A stretch of DNA of 64,000 nucleotides, from positions 6,591,501 to 6,655,500 of the forward strand of contig NZ_CP030771.1 of the NCBI RefSeq assembly GCF_006088715.1. The letters are read 5' to 3'. Each line of letters starts with the position of its first letter. The first letter of the stretch is position 1. This DNA comes from Streptomyces sp. YIM 121038 (lineage in GTDB: Bacteria > Actinomycetota > Actinomycetes > Streptomycetales > Streptomycetaceae). The notes under the pieces are model-generated. The model did no database searches. It was not told the DNA's origin and was given only the letters and a program-made list of their open reading frames with translations. This document shows, piece by piece, positions 48,522 through 57,374 of this stretch. The position numbers were made by a program, and so were the translations under genes.

Positions 48522-49079
48522 ATGTTCGCCATACCCGTGGGGGAGGGGGCCGAACTGCGGCCCCTGGAGCCGTGGAACGCCGAGGAGTTCCTGGAACACA
48601 TCGACCGGGCACGGGAGTTCGCCAGTCCCTGGGTGCCGATGACCGCCAAGGTCACCGACCTGGAGTCCGCCCGCGCGGTCCTCCAGCGGTACGCGGACAA
48701 GCAGGCCGCGGACACCGGCCGGATGTACGGCGTCTGGCTGGACGGCACGCTCGTCGGCGGTGTCTTCTTCCGGATCTTCGACGCCGAGACCGACTCCTGC
48801 GAGGTCGGCGTCTGGCTCGAACCCTCCGCCACCGGCCGCGGCCTCGTCACCGCCGCCGCCCGCGTCCTCATCGACTGGGCCGTCGACCAGCGCGGCATCC
48901 ACCGCGTGGAGTGGCTCGTCTCCTCCCGCAACGACCCCAGCAAGGCCGTGGCCAAACGGCTCGGCCTGATCCGCGACGGCGTGCTGCGGGAGAGCTTCCC
49001 CTGGCAGGGCATCCGCCACGACATGGAGGTCTGGTCGGTGCTCGCGCCCGAGTGGCGGGCCGCCCGCGCCGCGCGTTAA
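48522..49079 (+). CDS. GNAT acetyltransferase, RimJ/RimL-like
   Basis: This 185-residue acetyltransferase has the GNAT fold: ELRPLEPWNAEEFLEHIDRAREF, the acetyl-CoA loop region WLEPSATGRGLVTAAARVLIDWA (a QxxGxG-like variant) and RVEWLVSSRNDPSKAVAKRLGLIRDGVLRE, all typical of RimJ/RimL relatives that acetylate ribosomal proteins or amines. GAGGGAGA is 5 bases before the ATG. It is probably co-transcribed with the MMPL gene. The substrate cannot be deduced. Confidence 0.9.
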   Translation: MFAIPVGEGAELRPLEPWNAEEFLEHIDRAREFASPWVPMTAKVTDLESARAVLQRYADKQAADTGRMYGVWLDGTLVGGVFFRIFDAETDSCEVGVWLEPSATGRGLVTAAARVLIDWAVDQRGIHRVEWLVSSRNDPSKAVAKRLGLIRDGVLRESFPWQGIRHDMEVWSVLAPEWRAARAAR

Positions 49080-49114
49080 GGGGCTTCTCAGACTCCGTCC
49101 GTACGGTGCGGAGC

Positions 49115-49717
49115 ATGGGAACGAAGAGTGTGGACGAGACGGAAGCGACGGACGAGGCACCTAAGGAGGTACCTCAGACCCCGGAGCCGTCCAAGGCCCT
49201 TACCGAGGCCGACGGGCCTGAGGGCGGGCTCGCCGAGGCCGGCCGGCCTGAGGACGGGCTCGCCGCGGCCGCCGAACCCGAGGGCGAGTCCGCCGAGGAC
49301 GAACCCGCCCCGGCCCCCGCGCCGTCGGGCGTCGGGCAGGGGGCGGCCGCCCTCGTCGCCGCCGCGCTCGGCCTGATCGGCCTCTCCGGAGGGTGGCTCG
49401 GCACGGTCGCCTCGGCCCGCGAGTCCCTGATCGGCCAGCTCAACACCTCCCAGGGCGTGAGCGTGGCCCGCCAGGTCGAGGAGGTCTACGGCGACTCCTG
49501 GAAGACGACGGCCCTGGTGGCGGGCGCGTTCGCCCTTGCCGCCCTGGTGGTCGGCGCCGCCACCCTGCTCCGCCCGGCCTTCGGTGCCCCCGACCGCGTC
49601 CAGGCCCCCTGGATCAAGTCGGTGGCCTGGGCGGGCGTGGCCCTCGGAGCCATCGGTCTGCTCTTGGCGGTGGCCAAGTACACGGACCTGTTCCTGGGCC
49701 TGCCGTCGACGAGCTAG
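49115..49717 (+). CDS. Membrane protein with long acidic N terminus
   Basis: This 200-residue protein starts with about 75 disordered Glu/Pro/Ala-rich residues. Three hydrophobic helices follow: GAAALVAAALGLIGLSGGWLGTV, ALVAGAFALAALVVGAATLL and SVAWAGVALGAIGLLLAVA. The outside loop is ASARESLIGQLNTSQGVSVARQVEEVYGDSWKTT. I recognise no family. ATG 49115 follows TACGGT-GCGGAGC, so it may be leaderless or have GCGGAG as a close ribosome site. A hairpin follows the stop. Confidence 0.75.
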   Translation: MGTKSVDETEATDEAPKEVPQTPEPSKALTEADGPEGGLAEAGRPEDGLAAAAEPEGESAEDEPAPAPAPSGVGQGAAALVAAALGLIGLSGGWLGTVASARESLIGQLNTSQGVSVARQVEEVYGDSWKTTALVAGAFALAALVVGAATLLRPAFGAPDRVQAPWIKSVAWAGVALGAIGLLLAVAKYTDLFLGLPSTS

Positions 49718-49718
49718 G

Positions 49719-49745
49719 CCCCTGCCGCCGCTCCCGGGGCAGGGG
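49719..49745 (+). terminator. Terminator after the acidic membrane protein gene
   Basis: CCCCTGCC (49719-49726) pairs perfectly with GGCAGGGG (49738-49745), 11-base loop, immediately after the stop codon. Confidence 0.65.
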
Positions 49746-49881
49746 ATAAGGCCCCTCCTCATACCTAAGGCCCCCCGCCCCCGGAAGATGCGGAACCTTC
49801 CCGATGTGCCGGACCCCCCTGGGAAACGAAAGTGGAGTCATCGCAGAGAGCGAGACACCAACTCCGCAGGGGGAAAAGAAA

Positions 49882-50076
49882 ATGTTCGACTACGAACTCC
49901 ACCAGCTCCGCACCGCCGAGCTCGCCGCCCAGGCCGCCCACCACCGCCTCGTACGGGAGGCGCGCAAGGCCGCGAAGCCCCGCTGGGCGCTCGGCCGGGA
50001 AGAGGCCGAGGCCCGTCTCGCGGCGGACCGCACCGGCGCCGTCCGCGAGGCCGACCGCTTCACCCGGGCCGCCTGA
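49882..50076 (+). CDS. Small conserved charged protein (64 residues)
   Basis: It encodes FDYELHQLRTAELAAQAAHHRLVREARKAAKPRWALG, then a Glu/Arg/Ala-rich helix-forming tail. The protein should be largely helical and soluble. I chose ATG 49882, behind GGGGGAAAAG (6 bases), over ATG 49804, which would add 26 residues of non-coding composition. Proteins with the start MFDYE..Q.RTAEL..A...RLVREA are, from memory, common in streptomycetes. It lies 70 bases before the large LuxR regulator. The function is unknown. Confidence 0.75.
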   Translation: MFDYELHQLRTAELAAQAAHHRLVREARKAAKPRWALGREEAEARLAADRTGAVREADRFTRAA

Positions 50077-50146
50077 CCGGGCCCCGGCCCACCCGCCCAT
50101 GTCGCGCACAGCGAAACCCACTCCCACAAAACCGCAGCTCTGTGCG

Positions 50147-53100
50147 ATGCTCACCGCTGTGGAGACCAAGTCCGTCAGCCCCGTCTTCGTCGGTCGAGCC
50201 GATGAACTGCGCGTACTGAACGACGCGCTCGCCCGTGCCGCCGAACCCGCCACGGGCGAGCCGCAGGCGCTGCTGCTCGGTGGCGAGGCGGGCGTCGGCA
50301 AGACCCGGCTCCTGGAGGAGTTCGAGGCCGCGGCCGTCGCCGCGGGCGCGCTCGTGGCGGTCGGCGGCTGTGTGGAGATCGGCGCCGACGGACTGCCCTT
50401 CGCCCCCTTCTCCGCCGCCCTGCGCATCGTGCGCGAGCAGCTGCCCGCCGAGTTCGCTGCCGCCGCCGCGGGCCAGGAGGAGGAACTGGCGCGGCTGCTC
50501 CCGGAGTTGTGCGAAGGGGCCAAGGGCCCGCAGTCCTCCGGCGGCAGGGCGGGCGAGGAGGCCATGGCGCGGCTCTTCGAGCTCACCGCCCGCCTCCTGG
50601 AGCACGTGGCCGCCGACCGGACCGTCGTCCTGGTCCTTGAGGACCTGCACTGGGCGGACGCCTCCACCCGCCATCTGCTCTCGTATCTGTTCCGCACGCT
50701 GCGCAGCGGCCACCTCGTCGTCCTCGCCAGCTACCGCGCCGACGACATCCACCGCCGGCACCCGCTGCGCCCGCTGCTCGCCGAGCTGGACCGCCTGCGC
50801 ACGGTCCGCCGCGTCGAACTCGCCCGCTTCAGCCGGGACGAAGTGGCCCGCCAGATGGCCGGGATCCTCGCCGCCGAGCCCACCCCCAAGCTGGTCGACG
50901 ACGTCTTCGAGCGCTCCGACGGCAACGCCTTCTTCGTCGAGGAACTCGCCGTCGCCTCCCACGGCGGCACCTGCGCCGCCCTCACCGACTCGCTGCGCGA
51001 CCTGCTCCTCGTCCGCGTCGAGGACCTGCCCGACGACGCCCAGAAGGTGGCGCGGATCGTCGCCGAGGGCGGCTCGACCGTCGAGTACGACCTCCTCGCC
51101 GCGGTCGCCGACCTCACCGAGGACGACCTGATCGACGCGCTGCGGGCCGCCGTCGGCGCCAACATCCTGCTCGCCTCGCCCGGCGGCGACGGCTACCGCT
51201 TCCGGCACTCCCTGGTGCGCGAGGCCGTCGGCGACGACCTGCTGCCCGGCGAGCGCTCCCGCATCAACCGCCGCTTCGCCACCGCCCTGGAGGCCGACCC
51301 CGCCCTGGTCGCCGCCGACCAGCGCACCACCCGCCTCGCCAGCTACTGGTACCACGCCCACGACGCCGCGAAGGCGCTGCCCGCCGTCCTCAACGCCTCC
51401 GTCGAGGCCCGCCGCCGGCACGCCTACGCCGAGCAACTGCGCCTCCTGGAGCGCGCGATGGACCTGTGGGACGCGACCCCCGACGACGTGCGCGCGCTGC
51501 TGCGCCCCGTCGACTACACCGAGGTCTACCCGCCCTGCGGCTGCGACCCCGCCGCCATGCCGCTGCGCTACCTGGACCTGATGGCCGAGGCGGCCGTCGC
51601 GGGCCGCCTGTGCGGCGAACGCGAACGCGCCCTGAAGATCACCAAGCGCGCCCTGCGCCTCCTGGAGGAGGAGCAGGACAACCTGCGCTCCGCCTGGTTC
51701 TGGGTGCAGCGCTCCCGTCTGGTGCAGAGCCTCGCCCGCGGCGACGGCTGGAAGGAACTCGCCACCGCGCAGGAACTCCTCAGCGGCCACCCGCCGTCGG
51801 AGGTGCACGCCGAGGTGTTCGCCCTGGTCGCGGGCTGGCAGATGCTGCACCAGCCGGGCCCCGACAGCCTCGCCGCCGCCGAGCGGGCCGTCGAGTACGC
51901 CCGCATGGTCGGCGCCCACGAGATCGAGCTGAACGCCCGGCTCACCCTGGGCGGCCTGATCGTCGACACCGGCGACATCGACGCCGGGCTCACCGAGATG
52001 TACGCCGTCAGGGACCGGGTCACCGCCGAGGAGATCGTCGGTGTGCTCTGCCGCTGCTACATCAACCTGCCCTCCGTCCTCGAAGGCATCGGCCGCCACC
52101 GCGAGTCCCTCGCCCTCCTCGACGAGGGCATCAAGCACGCGCAGCGGTACGGCCTGCGCGAGTCCGAGGCCTGGATGTGGGCGAACCGCTCCGAGTCCCT
52201 CTACTCGCTCGGCCGCTGGGACGACGCCGTCGACTCGGCGAGCCGCGCCGTCCTGAGCGCCAAGCCGCGCGGCGGCGCCGGTGTGCGCCTCGCCCACTTC
52301 GCGCTCGCCCGCGGCGACATGGCCGAGGCCGCCCACCAGCACGCCGAGGCCCGCCGGCACTTCGGCACGCACGACTCCATACCGCAGAACACCCTGCCCC
52401 TGGCCCGCATCGCCCTCGGCATCGCCGCGGGCGAGGGCCGCATCCTCGACGCGCGCGCCGAGCTCCTCCAGGCCGCCGGCGACGGCCTGCCGCCCGGCAC
52501 CCAGCGGTACGGCTGGCCGCTGCTCCTCGCCGCCGCCACCGCCGAGGCGGACGCCCGCGGCCTCGCGATCGCCGCGCCGGGCCGCGACGAGCACCTGGAC
52601 CTGATCCGCACCACCATGAAGTCCCTGGCCGCCCGCGTGCCGGTCTGGCAGGCGTACGAACGCTGGGTCCGCGCCGAGCTCCTGCGCGCCGAGGGCCGTG
52701 CGAGCGCCGACGACTGGCTGGAGGTCCTCACCGCGATCGCCCCGCTGGAGCGGCCCTACGACCTCGCCCGCGTCCGCCACCGTCTCGCGGAGGCGCTGCT
52801 CACGTCCGGGGCCCCGGGCGGCAGGACCTCCGCCACCGGCGACACCGACCGGGAGAGGGCCGCCGAGCTGCTGCGGCAGGCGGCCGCGGTGGCCGAGCAC
52901 CTCAGCGCCCGCCCCCTCGTCGAGGCCGTCGCGCACCTCGCCCAGCGGGCCCGGCTCTCCCTGACCGGGACGGCGGCCACCACCCCGGCCGACCCCGCCG
53001 AGGAGCTCGGTCTGACCACCCGCGAGCGCGGCGTGCTCCGCCTGGTCGCCGCGGGCCGCAGCAACCGCCAGATCGCCGAGGAGCTCTTCATCTCCCCGAA

Positions 53101-53227
53101 GACGGCGAGCGTCCACGTCTCCAACATCCTCGCCAAGCTGGGCGTCGCGGGCCGCGGCGAGGCGGCGGCCCTCGCGCACCGGCTCCGCCTCTTCACCGCG
53201 GACGAGGAGCCCGTGGCCGCCGGGTGA
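50147..53227 (+). CDS. Large LuxR-family ATPase regulator (LAL type)
   Basis: This 1,026-residue regulator has an N-terminal AAA_16 ATPase with Walker A LGGEAGVGKTRLLEEF (about residues 45-60), Walker B VVLVLEDLHWADAST, and a long TPR-like middle (about 400-880). The C-terminal LuxR helix-turn-helix is LTTRERGVLRLVAAGRSNRQIAEELFISPKTASVHVSNILAKLGVAGRGEA. The class usually activates metabolism or antibiotic genes after nucleotide- and ligand-driven change. The start is uncertain: ATG 50147 was chosen, but ATG 50099 or GTG 50159 fit equally and none has a ribosome site. I see no TTA codon. The targets are unknown; no biosynthetic cluster adjoins it. Confidence 0.88.
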   Translation: MLTAVETKSVSPVFVGRADELRVLNDALARAAEPATGEPQALLLGGEAGVGKTRLLEEFEAAAVAAGALVAVGGCVEIGADGLPFAPFSAALRIVREQLPAEFAAAAAGQEEELARLLPELCEGAKGPQSSGGRAGEEAMARLFELTARLLEHVAADRTVVLVLEDLHWADASTRHLLSYLFRTLRSGHLVVLASYRADDIHRRHPLRPLLAELDRLRTVRRVELARFSRDEVARQMAGILAAEPTPKLVDDVFERSDGNAFFVEELAVASHGGTCAALTDSLRDLLLVRVEDLPDDAQKVARIVAEGGSTVEYDLLAAVADLTEDDLIDALRAAVGANILLASPGGDGYRFRHSLVREAVGDDLLPGERSRINRRFATALEADPALVAADQRTTRLASYWYHAHDAAKALPAVLNASVEARRRHAYAEQLRLLERAMDLWDATPDDVRALLRPVDYTEVYPPCGCDPAAMPLRYLDLMAEAAVAGRLCGERERALKITKRALRLLEEEQDNLRSAWFWVQRSRLVQSLARGDGWKELATAQELLSGHPPSEVHAEVFALVAGWQMLHQPGPDSLAAAERAVEYARMVGAHEIELNARLTLGGLIVDTGDIDAGLTEMYAVRDRVTAEEIVGVLCRCYINLPSVLEGIGRHRESLALLDEGIKHAQRYGLRESEAWMWANRSESLYSLGRWDDAVDSASRAVLSAKPRGGAGVRLAHFALARGDMAEAAHQHAEARRHFGTHDSIPQNTLPLARIALGIAAGEGRILDARAELLQAAGDGLPPGTQRYGWPLLLAAATAEADARGLAIAAPGRDEHLDLIRTTMKSLAARVPVWQAYERWVRAELLRAEGRASADDWLEVLTAIAPLERPYDLARVRHRLAEALLTSGAPGGRTSATGDTDRERAAELLRQAAAVAEHLSARPLVEAVAHLAQRARLSLTGTAATTPADPAEELGLTTRERGVLRLVAAGRSNRQIAEELFISPKTASVHVSNILAKLGVAGRGEAAALAHRLRLFTADEEPVAAG

Positions 53228-53300
53228 CCGGCCCCGGCCCGCTTCCCGGGCGCTCGCTTACCCTGGGGAACAGGACCGCCGTCAGCCTTCGGGAGGCACC

Positions 53301-53672
53301 GTGTTCAACGTGTTCGAGCAGCTCTTCGCTCCCGGGCGCAAGCACACCGACGACGAGAAGAAGCGGCTCGAGCTGTCGCGCGTCGACGTGGACGACGGGG
53401 ATCCGGGCCGGGGGCCCATAGACCTGTCCTCCGGCAAGGTGGTCGTCCGCGTGCCCCACCAGGCCGCGGAGGAGCCCCACTCGGCCTCCGACAACCCGGC
53501 CCCGGCTCCCGCCCCGGCCCCGGCTCCCGCCCCGGCCCCGGCTCCCGCCCCGGCCCCGGCTCCCGCCCCGGCCCCGGCTCCCGCCCCGGCCCCGGCTCCC
53601 GCCCCGGCCCCGGCTCCCGCCCCGGCCCCGGCTCCCGCCCCGGCCCCGGACGAGACCCCGCCCGCCACCTGA
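53301..53672 (+). CDS. DUF6191-type small protein with an Ala-Pro repeat tail
   Basis: This 123-residue protein has a conserved N-terminal 55 residues: FNVFEQLFAPGRKHTDDEKKRLELSRVDVDDGDPGRGPIDLSSGKVVVR. I recall this as DUF6191, found in streptomycetes. A polar linker leads to 25 or so Ala-Pro pairs encoded by eight perfect 18-bp repeats, ending PDETPPAT. The tail should form a stiff extended rod. The GTG start has GGAGG 5 bases upstream. It lies 73 bases after the LuxR gene. The function is unknown. Confidence 0.85.
   Translation: MFNVFEQLFAPGRKHTDDEKKRLELSRVDVDDGDPGRGPIDLSSGKVVVRVPHQAAEEPHSASDNPAPAPAPAPAPAPAPAPAPAPAPAPAPAPAPAPAPAPAPAPAPAPAPAPAPDETPPAT
53505..53648 (+). repeat. Eight perfect 18-bp tandem repeats encoding (AP)3
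   Basis: GCTCCCGCCCCGGCCCCG is repeated eight times without mismatch in the DUF6191-type gene. The DNA-level identity implies recent expansion; because 18 is a multiple of 3, copy-number changes keep the frame. Confidence 0.97.
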
Positions 53673-53794
53673 GCCCGGCCCCGGCCTCGGACGCCTGAGC
53701 CCGGCTCCGGCTCGGTTCCGGCTCAGCTCCGGCTCCGGCCCCGGCTCCGCTTGCCGCTCGGGTGCGGCTCCGGCCCCGGCCGCGCGTTCCCCCG

Positions 53795-54961
53795 CTACTT
53801 CACCCGCACCTCCAGGATCTTGTCGTCCCCCTTCTCCGGGGTGCCCCGGGAATCCGTCTCGCTCGTCACCAGCCAGAGCTTGTCGCCGCCCGCGGCGAGC
53901 ACCGTGCGCAGTCTGCCGTGCTCCTCGGTGAGGAACGCCTGGGTCTTCGGCTCGCCGTCCACCCCGCGCACCGGGACGCGCCACAGCCGCTGGCCGCGCA
54001 GGCCCGCCATCCAGACCGAGCCCTCGGCACAGGCGACGCCGCTGGGGGAGGCCTCGGACGTCTTCCACTGGGCCACCGGGGCGTGGAATCCCTCGGCGCC
54101 TTCGTCGTCCTCGTCGCCCTTGCCCTCCACCTCGGGCCAGCCGTAGTTGTCCCCCGCCTTGATCTCGTTCAGCTCGTCCCAGGTGTCCTGGCCGAACTCC
54201 GAGGCCCACAGGCGCTTGTGTTCGTCCCAGGCGAGACCCTGCACGTTCCGGTGGCCGTACGAGAACACCGGGGAGTTCCCGAAGGGGTTGCCCGGGGCCG
54301 GCTCGCCCTCCGGGGTCAGGCGGAGGATCTTGCCGCCGAGGGACTTCTTGTCCTGGGCGAGACCGGTGTCGCCCGTCTCTCCCGTGCCCACGTACAACAG
54401 CTTGTCGGGGCCGAAGGCGATCCGGCCGCCGTTGTGGATCATGCCCTTGGGGATGCCCTTGAAGATCGTGTCGGGGGCTCCCAGGCGCTGGCCGGAGGGC
54501 TTGGCCTCGTCGTACAGCATCCGGGCCACGCGGTTGTCGGAGGCCGTCGTGAAGTACGCGTACACGAAGTGGTCCGAGGCGTACGTCGGGGACAGGGCGA
54601 GGCCCATCAGGCCGCCCTCGCCGCCGGGGTCCACCCCGGGCACCGTGCCCACCTCGGTCTTCTTGCCGGAGGTGCCGTCGACATGGGTGATCGTGCCCTC
54701 GTCCCGCGACGACACGAGCAGGTCGCCGCCGGGGAGCGCGGCGAGCCCCCACGGTGACTTCAGGCCCGTGGCCAAGGTCTTGGTGACCTTGGCCGAGCCT
54801 TCCTCGGGGGGTGGTGTCGCGCCGTCGTGCGACCGGGAGGCGCCGGGGTCGGTGCGCTTGCCGCCGTCCGGGGTGCCGTCGTCGTCCGACGAGCATGCGG
54901 TGGCCAGGAGGAGGGTGGTGGCCAAGGTGGCTGTCACGGCGAAACGTTGAGGACTCGGCAC
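53795..54961 (-). CDS. Secreted PQQ-dependent sugar dehydrogenase-like lipoprotein
   Basis: This 388-residue lipoprotein has lipobox LLATAC (Cys at about residue 23), a disordered linker, and the six-bladed propeller of the glucose/sorbosone dehydrogenase family: LKSPWGLAALPGGDLLVSSRD, GLMGLALSPTYASDHFVYAYF, GMIHNGGRIAFGPDKLLYVGTGE, YGHRNVQGLAWDEHKRLWASEFGQ, NYGWPEVEG. The His of MIHNGG and the Arg of GHRN are in positions of the catalytic base and PQQ contacts. The GTG start is at 54961. It would oxidise sugars outside the cell if PQQ is supplied; many actinobacterial members are uncharacterised. Confidence 0.9.
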   Translation of the reverse strand: MPSPQRFAVTATLATTLLLATACSSDDDGTPDGGKRTDPGASRSHDGATPPPEEGSAKVTKTLATGLKSPWGLAALPGGDLLVSSRDEGTITHVDGTSGKKTEVGTVPGVDPGGEGGLMGLALSPTYASDHFVYAYFTTASDNRVARMLYDEAKPSGQRLGAPDTIFKGIPKGMIHNGGRIAFGPDKLLYVGTGETGDTGLAQDKKSLGGKILRLTPEGEPAPGNPFGNSPVFSYGHRNVQGLAWDEHKRLWASEFGQDTWDELNEIKAGDNYGWPEVEGKGDEDDEGAEGFHAPVAQWKTSEASPSGVACAEGSVWMAGLRGQRLWRVPVRGVDGEPKTQAFLTEEHGRLRTVLAAGGDKLWLVTSETDSRGTPEKGDDKILEVRVK

Positions 54962-55304
54962 GGTGGGATCCCTTCGGCGCGGCGCTTCTCCTGTTCATAC
55001 ACCGCCGGAGCCCCACGCGTTCCCCGCCCCTGCCGGGACCTCCCCAAGCCCGCCCCTTCCCGATCCGGGGGCTGGCGCCCCTGGCACCCCGCCCTTCATC
55101 GCGCCGGCGCGCTCGTCCTCAAACGCCGGACGGGCTGGATGGTTGCCGGTGCGGACCGGTTCTCGTCCGCGGCCCGCACCGGAGACTTCCAGCTCGTCCG
55201 GGGTTTGAGGACGAGGCGCGGAGCGCCGATGAACGGGGGTGCGGGGGCGGAGCCCCCGGATCGGGAAGGGGCGGGCTCGGGGAGCCCCCGGCAGGGCTCT
55301 GCAG
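54962..55304. other. Intergenic region made of two head-to-head dispersed repeats
   Basis: This 343-base gap contains no gene. It is almost filled by an inverted pair of the Streptomyces repeat also present at 39.8 kb. The arms 55047-55073 and 55251-55277 are a perfect 27-bp inverted match, and 55112-55124 with 55203-55215 a perfect 13-bp inner match. The whole could fold into a long hairpin that stops transcription from both sides. Confidence 0.8.
55047..55277. repeat. Long imperfect inverted repeat (dispersed element, two head-to-head copies)
   Basis: The outer arms are 27 bp and perfect (AGCCCGCCCCTTCCCGATCC...), the inner CTCGTCCTCAAAC/GTTTGAGGACGAG blocks are 13 bp and perfect, and the rest is partly matched. 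It lies between the sugar dehydrogenase promoter side and the aldo/keto reductase 3' end. Confidence 0.85.
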
Positions 55305-56297
55305 TCAGTCCCACGACCCCTGCGCGGCGGGCAAGGCCGCCAGGTCGGCCAGGTCCTGGGGGGAGAGGCGGAGCCCCGCCGCCCCCGCGTTCTCCCGCGC
55401 CCAGCGGTCCCGTTTCGCACCGGGTATCGGCACCACCTGGGCGCCCTGCGCGAGGACCCAGGCGAGGGCCGCCTGCGCGGGCGTCGCGCCGTGGCGGGCC
55501 GCGACCCGGCGCAGGCCCACGACCAGGGGCTGGTTGGCGGCCATCATCTCGGCGGTGAAGCGCGGGTGCCGGGCGCGCAGGTCGTCCCGCTCGAAGCCCT
55601 GACCCGGCGTCAGCGTGCCCGTGAGGAAGCCGTTGCCCAGCGGCATCGCGGCCAGGAAGCCCACGCCCCGCGCCGCGCACCACGGGAGCAGCGCGTCGAG
55701 GGCCTCCGGCGACCACAGCGACAGCTCGGCCTCCACCGCGGTCACCGGGAAGACCTGCTGGACCCGTTCGAGCTGGCGGATCGTGGTGTCGTGCATCCCG
55801 GCGCCGGACCGCCGCCGGGCCCGCGCCCCGACCGCGCACAGGCCGAGCGCCCGCACCTTTCCGGCCGTGACCAGGTCGGCCAGCGCGCCCCAGGTCTCCT
55901 CGATCGGCACCTCGGGGTCGGCGCGATGCAGCTGGTAGAGGTCGATGGTGTCGGTCTGGAGCCGCCGCAGCGACGCGTCGCAGGCGCGCTTCACATAGCC
56001 GGGGCGGCCGTTGGCGACGATGTGCTGATCGCCCACGAGCAGCCCGCACTTCGTCGACACGAAGGCCTCGCCGCGCCGCTCCCTGAGCACCCGGCCGACG
56101 AGCAGTTCGTTGGTGAACGGGCCGTACATGTCCGCGGTGTCGAGGAGCGTCGTGCCGTGGTCGAGCGCCGCGTGCACGGTCCGCATCGAGGCGTCACCGC
56201 GCTGTCGCGAGCCGGAGTACGCCCAGCTCATCGGCATGCAGCCGAGTCCGACGGCGCCCACCCCGAGCGCCCCGGCGCCGATCGTCCTGCGCTCCAC
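55305..56297 (-). CDS. Aldo/keto reductase
   Basis: This 330-residue NADPH-dependent reductase has the family catalytic set: Asp and Tyr in LLDTADMYGPFTNELLVGRVL, Lys in FVSTKCGLLVG, His in DLYQLHRADPEVPIEETWGAL, and a cofactor-binding C-terminal PIPGAKRDRWARENAGA. It resembles the YajO/AKR13-like group, which reduce aldehydes and methylglyoxal. The GTG start at 56297 (VERRTIGAG) has GGGAGG about 10 bases upstream. It is divergent from the hydroxyacid dehydrogenase with 126 bases between. Confidence 0.92.
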   Translation of the reverse strand: MERRTIGAGALGVGAVGLGCMPMSWAYSGSRQRGDASMRTVHAALDHGTTLLDTADMYGPFTNELLVGRVLRERRGEAFVSTKCGLLVGDQHIVANGRPGYVKRACDASLRRLQTDTIDLYQLHRADPEVPIEETWGALADLVTAGKVRALGLCAVGARARRRSGAGMHDTTIRQLERVQQVFPVTAVEAELSLWSPEALDALLPWCAARGVGFLAAMPLGNGFLTGTLTPGQGFERDDLRARHPRFTAEMMAANQPLVVGLRRVAARHGATPAQAALAWVLAQGAQVVPIPGAKRDRWARENAGAAGLRLSPQDLADLAALPAAQGSWD

Positions 56298-56423
56298 CTG
56301 GTCGAACCCTCCCGCTGTCCCGCGATCCCTCGACTGTCTGCGATCTTCCGTCTGGGCGGCACCAAACGTAACCTCTGCGTCCCGGCACGCGGCGTGCGCC
56401 CTGTTCGCATTAGCCTCCTGACC

Positions 56424-57374
56424 ATGACAACTGACGTATGGCTGCCGTTCGAAGAGACCGACGTCGAGGGTCTGCCCGCCGCGTCCGAGGCGGGTCTGAC
56501 GTACCGCTACTGGGACGGCGGTCCGGACTACCCCGCCGATCCGGCCGACTGCGCGTTCTACGTAGTGCCGTACATGAAGAGCACCGACATCGTGGTGCCC
56601 CCGATGGCCGCCATGGCGTCGCTTCGGGTCGTGCAGACGCTGACGGCGGGCATCGACGCCCTGGAGCCCGGTCTGAGGTTCCTGCGGCCCGGCGTACAGC
56701 TGTGCAACGCGCGCGGCGTGCACGAGGCCAGCACCGCGGAGCTCGCGCTGACCCTGATCCTCGCCTCCCTGCGGGGTGTTCCGCGGTTCGTGGAGGGACA
56801 GCGGACACAGGAGTGGCACTCGGGGTTCTATCCGGCGCTCGCCGACAAGTCCGTCCTCGTCGTCGGGTACGGGTCGATCGGCTCCGCGATCGAGGACCGG
56901 CTCGCGCCGTTTGAATGCGCGCGGGTGGCGCGCGTCGCGCGCACCGAGCGCACCACGGCGCGCGGTGTGGTGCACTCGCTCGGCGAATTGCCCCGACTGC
57001 TTCCCGAAGCGGACGTCGTGGTGCTGTCCACGCCCCTCACGGAGGCCACCCGCGGCCTGGTGGACGCCGACTTCCTGGCGCGGATGAAGGACGGCGCGCT
57101 GCTCGTGAACGTGGCCCGCGGCCCGGTGGTCGACACCAAGGCCCTGCTCCCCGAGCTGGAGAGCGGCCGTCTCACCGCGGCCCTGGACGTCACCGACCCC
57201 GAGCCGCTGCCCGCCGGTCACCCGCTGTGGCGGAGCCCGGGGGTGCTGATCAGCCCGCACGTGGGCGGTTCGTCGTCCGCGTTCGCGCCGCGCGCCCGGC
57301 GCCTGTTGACCGCCCAGCTGCGGCGGTACGTCACCGGGGAGCCGCTGTCCCACGTCGTTCTGACGACCTCGTGA
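56424..57374 (+). CDS. D-isomer-specific 2-hydroxyacid dehydrogenase
   Basis: This 316-residue NAD(P)-dependent dehydrogenase has the Rossmann motif VLVVGYGSIGSAIEDRLAPF and the catalytic set Arg (NVARGPVVDTKAL), Glu (DVTDPEPLPAGHPLW) and His (LISPHVGGSSSAF). The N-terminal substrate domain shows LTAGIDALEP and LCNARGVHEASTAELAL. It reduces 2-keto acids, or oxidises D-hydroxy acids; glyoxylate or hydroxypyruvate are possible. TAGCCT at 56411-56416 is close to the ATG and there is no ribosome site, so it may be leaderless. Confidence 0.92.
   Translation: MTTDVWLPFEETDVEGLPAASEAGLTYRYWDGGPDYPADPADCAFYVVPYMKSTDIVVPPMAAMASLRVVQTLTAGIDALEPGLRFLRPGVQLCNARGVHEASTAELALTLILASLRGVPRFVEGQRTQEWHSGFYPALADKSVLVVGYGSIGSAIEDRLAPFECARVARVARTERTTARGVVHSLGELPRLLPEADVVVLSTPLTEATRGLVDADFLARMKDGALLVNVARGPVVDTKALLPELESGRLTAALDVTDPEPLPAGHPLWRSPGVLISPHVGGSSSAFAPRARRLLTAQLRRYVTGEPLSHVVLTTS

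Noticed and set aside
50147..53227. LAL regulator as a sign of an adjacent antibiotic cluster
   Set aside because: Neighbouring genes encode transporters, small proteins and a sugar dehydrogenase; none are biosynthetic.
53505..53648. CRISPR-like array
   Set aside because: The repeats are directly adjacent with no spacers and lie in frame within a coding sequence.
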